From assembly GCA_044464175.1 (NCBI GenBank), contig JBIQLO010000128.1, forward strand, positions 1 to 11,293: 11,293 bases of DNA, written 5' to 3'. The notes beneath the pieces are model-generated. The model saw nothing but the letters and a program-made list of their open reading frames with translations, had not been told where the DNA came from and ran no database searches. The translations under genes and the position numbers were made by a program. Source of the stretch: JBIQLO01 sp044464175. GTDB lineage: Bacteria; Planctomycetota; Phycisphaerae; Tepidisphaerales; Tepidisphaeraceae. This document shows, piece by piece, positions 10,179-11,293 of this stretch; within the stretch, counting starts at the first letter, position 1; each line of letters starts with the position of its first letter.

Positions 10179-10204
10179 CCCTCCCCCGGCGTGCCGGGGA
10201 AGGG
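10179..10204. repeat. Palindrome between convergent genes
   Basis: CCCCGGC (10184-10190) is directly followed, after GT, by its complement GCCGGGG (10193-10199). Beyond a C/A mismatch, four more pairs (CCCT 10179-10182 with AGGG 10201-10204) extend the stem. It lies 40 bases after the permease stop and 38 before the minus-strand gene's stop, so it could serve as a bidirectional transcript end for both. Neither side has a clean U tract. Its form resembles short extragenic palindromic repeats dispersed in many GC-rich genomes, but only one copy is visible here. Confidence 0.5.
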
Positions 10205-10241
10205 AGTTGAGTAACAAAAAGAAGACGGGTCTCATGCCGCC

Positions 10242-11293
10242 CTATTCGTAGAGTTCCACTTCGTACAGTTCCGGGCGCTGGCCGGGGGTGACTTTGGTCA
10301 TTTCGAGTTTGATCTTGACGGTGGTCATGTCGGCCGGGAGTTTGATCTCGACGAAGGGTGAACCCTCGGTCCAGTCGGCGGTGCCCGCCTTTTGCCACTC
10401 GCCGCGCTTCCAGATGAGCAGTTGCAGTTCCTGAATGTTGGCGCCGTACACCCGGGCGGTTTTGAACCTGGGAACGAAGTTGGGGAAGATCATGCCGATC
10501 CAGCCGGGGCCCGGTTTCTCGGCAATCCAGCCGTAGGTGTCGGTGATCCCATCGCAGAGGCTGAACATCGTGTTGAGCGGGCCGCCCAGGCCGCCCCAGG
10601 CGCTGGAGACATCCCATTCAATTTCCCGCCCGCGCCCATAGAGAATGTTGCCCGGCTTTTTCAGGGCGGCGTTGGCGGCGGCCAGTTCCTTTTCAAAGGC
10701 TTCCACGGACTTCAGGTCGCCGTCGATCTTTTTGCTGGTCAGCAGATGCACCTGATACGGCTGGAACTGAAGCGTCAGTTTTCCATCGGCCACGGGCACC
10801 TGGCCCCCCTGCCGGTAGCCGACCAGTTGCGGAATCGACTTGAGCCCATCGGAGGCGATTTGGGCCGTGACGGGCTTGTCCAGCAGGTTGACGGCGATCA
10901 GCAGCGTGGCGCCATCAACCGTCTTGGCCCAGGCGTCCACGCCCTCCTCCGGGGCCGAGACATGCATGGCCAGGGGCTTGTCGGGGGAGATGAGGAACGG
11001 ATTCAGGTCGGCAAGCGTCTGGTAGATGAAATTGCACCCCAGGCGCAGGTCAAGCGTGTCAAAATGGTTGGCGTACATGAAGGGGGTGAACCCCTTGGCG
11101 CCGTTGGCGATGGCGGTGTAGATCATGCAGCGGTATTCCCGGAAGTTGGGATAGCGCGCTTCCTTGTCGATCATGCCGTAGCTGAAGGCCTGGGGGGTGA
11201 GCCAGGCGGGAATGCGCTTTTGGCCGCTGGTCAGGACCGTCCGCATCTGGTCGCGGATGGCCTTGGGGCTGCTCATCGTCCGATGCCCGGCTG
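10242..11293 (-). CDS. Probable glycoside hydrolase-like protein, C-terminal part (partial)
   Basis: The minus-strand frame ends at TAG (10242-10244) and stays open to the window edge, beyond the first ATG at 11276, so the N-terminus is probably outside. Counting from that ATG, residues 20-71 contain W25-L-T-P-Q29, then E47-Y-R-C-M-I-Y and A-I-A-N-G-A-K-G (55-62). This pattern resembles the last strands of a TIM-barrel catalytic domain in glycoside hydrolase-like proteins. A beta-rich domain follows at about 105-190 (TLLIAVNLLDKPV, then FQPYQVHLL), as in the sandwich domains after such barrels. A helical linker (VEAFEKELAAANAALKK) leads to a C-terminal segment (about 275-344: ARVYGANIQELQLLIW to YEVELYE) resembling a discoidin or F5/8 type C carbohydrate-binding domain. 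Substrate and catalytic residues cannot be assigned. It is convergent with the permease and probably functionally unrelated to it. Confidence 0.7.
   Translation of the reverse strand, partial: AGHRTMSSPKAIRDQMRTVLTSGQKRIPAWLTPQAFSYGMIDKEARYPNFREYRCMIYTAIANGAKGFTPFMYANHFDTLDLRLGCNFIYQTLADLNPFLISPDKPLAMHVSAPEEGVDAWAKTVDGATLLIAVNLLDKPVTAQIASDGLKSIPQLVGYRQGGQVPVADGKLTLQFQPYQVHLLTSKKIDGDLKSVEAFEKELAAANAALKKPGNILYGRGREIEWDVSSAWGGLGGPLNTMFSLCDGITDTYGWIAEKPGPGWIGMIFPNFVPRFKTARVYGANIQELQLLIWKRGEWQKAGTADWTEGSPFVEIKLPADMTTVKIKLEMTKVTPGQRPELYEVELYE

Noticed and set aside
9254..10210. A 318-codon plus-strand frame overlapping the permease
   Set aside because: Glycine-rich shifted-frame product with no hydrophobic helices; the permease frame has clear ABC-3 motifs.

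Overview
The window is high-GC bacterial DNA carrying the RNA polymerase genes rpoB and rpoC, followed by a metal-type ABC permease and, on the opposite strand, part of a probable carbohydrate-active enzyme. The start of RpoC (MAENIYDRINDY, then the SWSFGEVKKPETINYRTY block), the start of RpoB (MQVREVRDFSKRGD) and the large insertion in the RpoC trigger loop suggest a planctomycete or a relative in the PVC group. This is recognition from memory, not a database result.

Layout. Bases 1-141 are the 3' end of an unidentified plus-strand gene. Bases 142-608 contain no convincing gene. They hold a near-consensus sigma-70-type promoter (TTGACA, 17 bp, TATAAA at 249-277) and a leader of about 320 nt with two hairpins, the second resembling an attenuator. 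rpoB (609-4379) has a good ribosome binding site. Between rpoB and rpoC lies an unusually long gap of 393 bases. It contains a short reading frame matching the C-terminal signature of BrnT (DUF497) toxins, then a small gene for a ribbon-helix-helix-type, antitoxin-like protein (4473-4709), then a strong hairpin just before rpoC. rpoC (4773-9161) is complete and ends at a long GC-rich two-tier hairpin terminator.

An ABC-3 family (ZnuB/MntB-like) permease follows (9288-10139) without its ATPase or binding protein. A palindrome separates it from a convergent minus-strand gene (10242 to the window edge). The visible part of that gene looks like the end of a TIM-barrel glycoside hydrolase-like protein with a beta-sandwich and a discoidin-like C-terminal domain.

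How it works together. rpoB and rpoC make the beta and beta' subunits, which form the two jaws of the active centre of RNA polymerase. They probably share the promoter at 249-277, so the antitoxin-like gene between them should be co-transcribed. The most unusual feature is this apparent remnant of a BrnT/antitoxin module embedded in the core RNA polymerase operon: the toxin is reduced to its tail, while the antitoxin-like gene still has an open frame.
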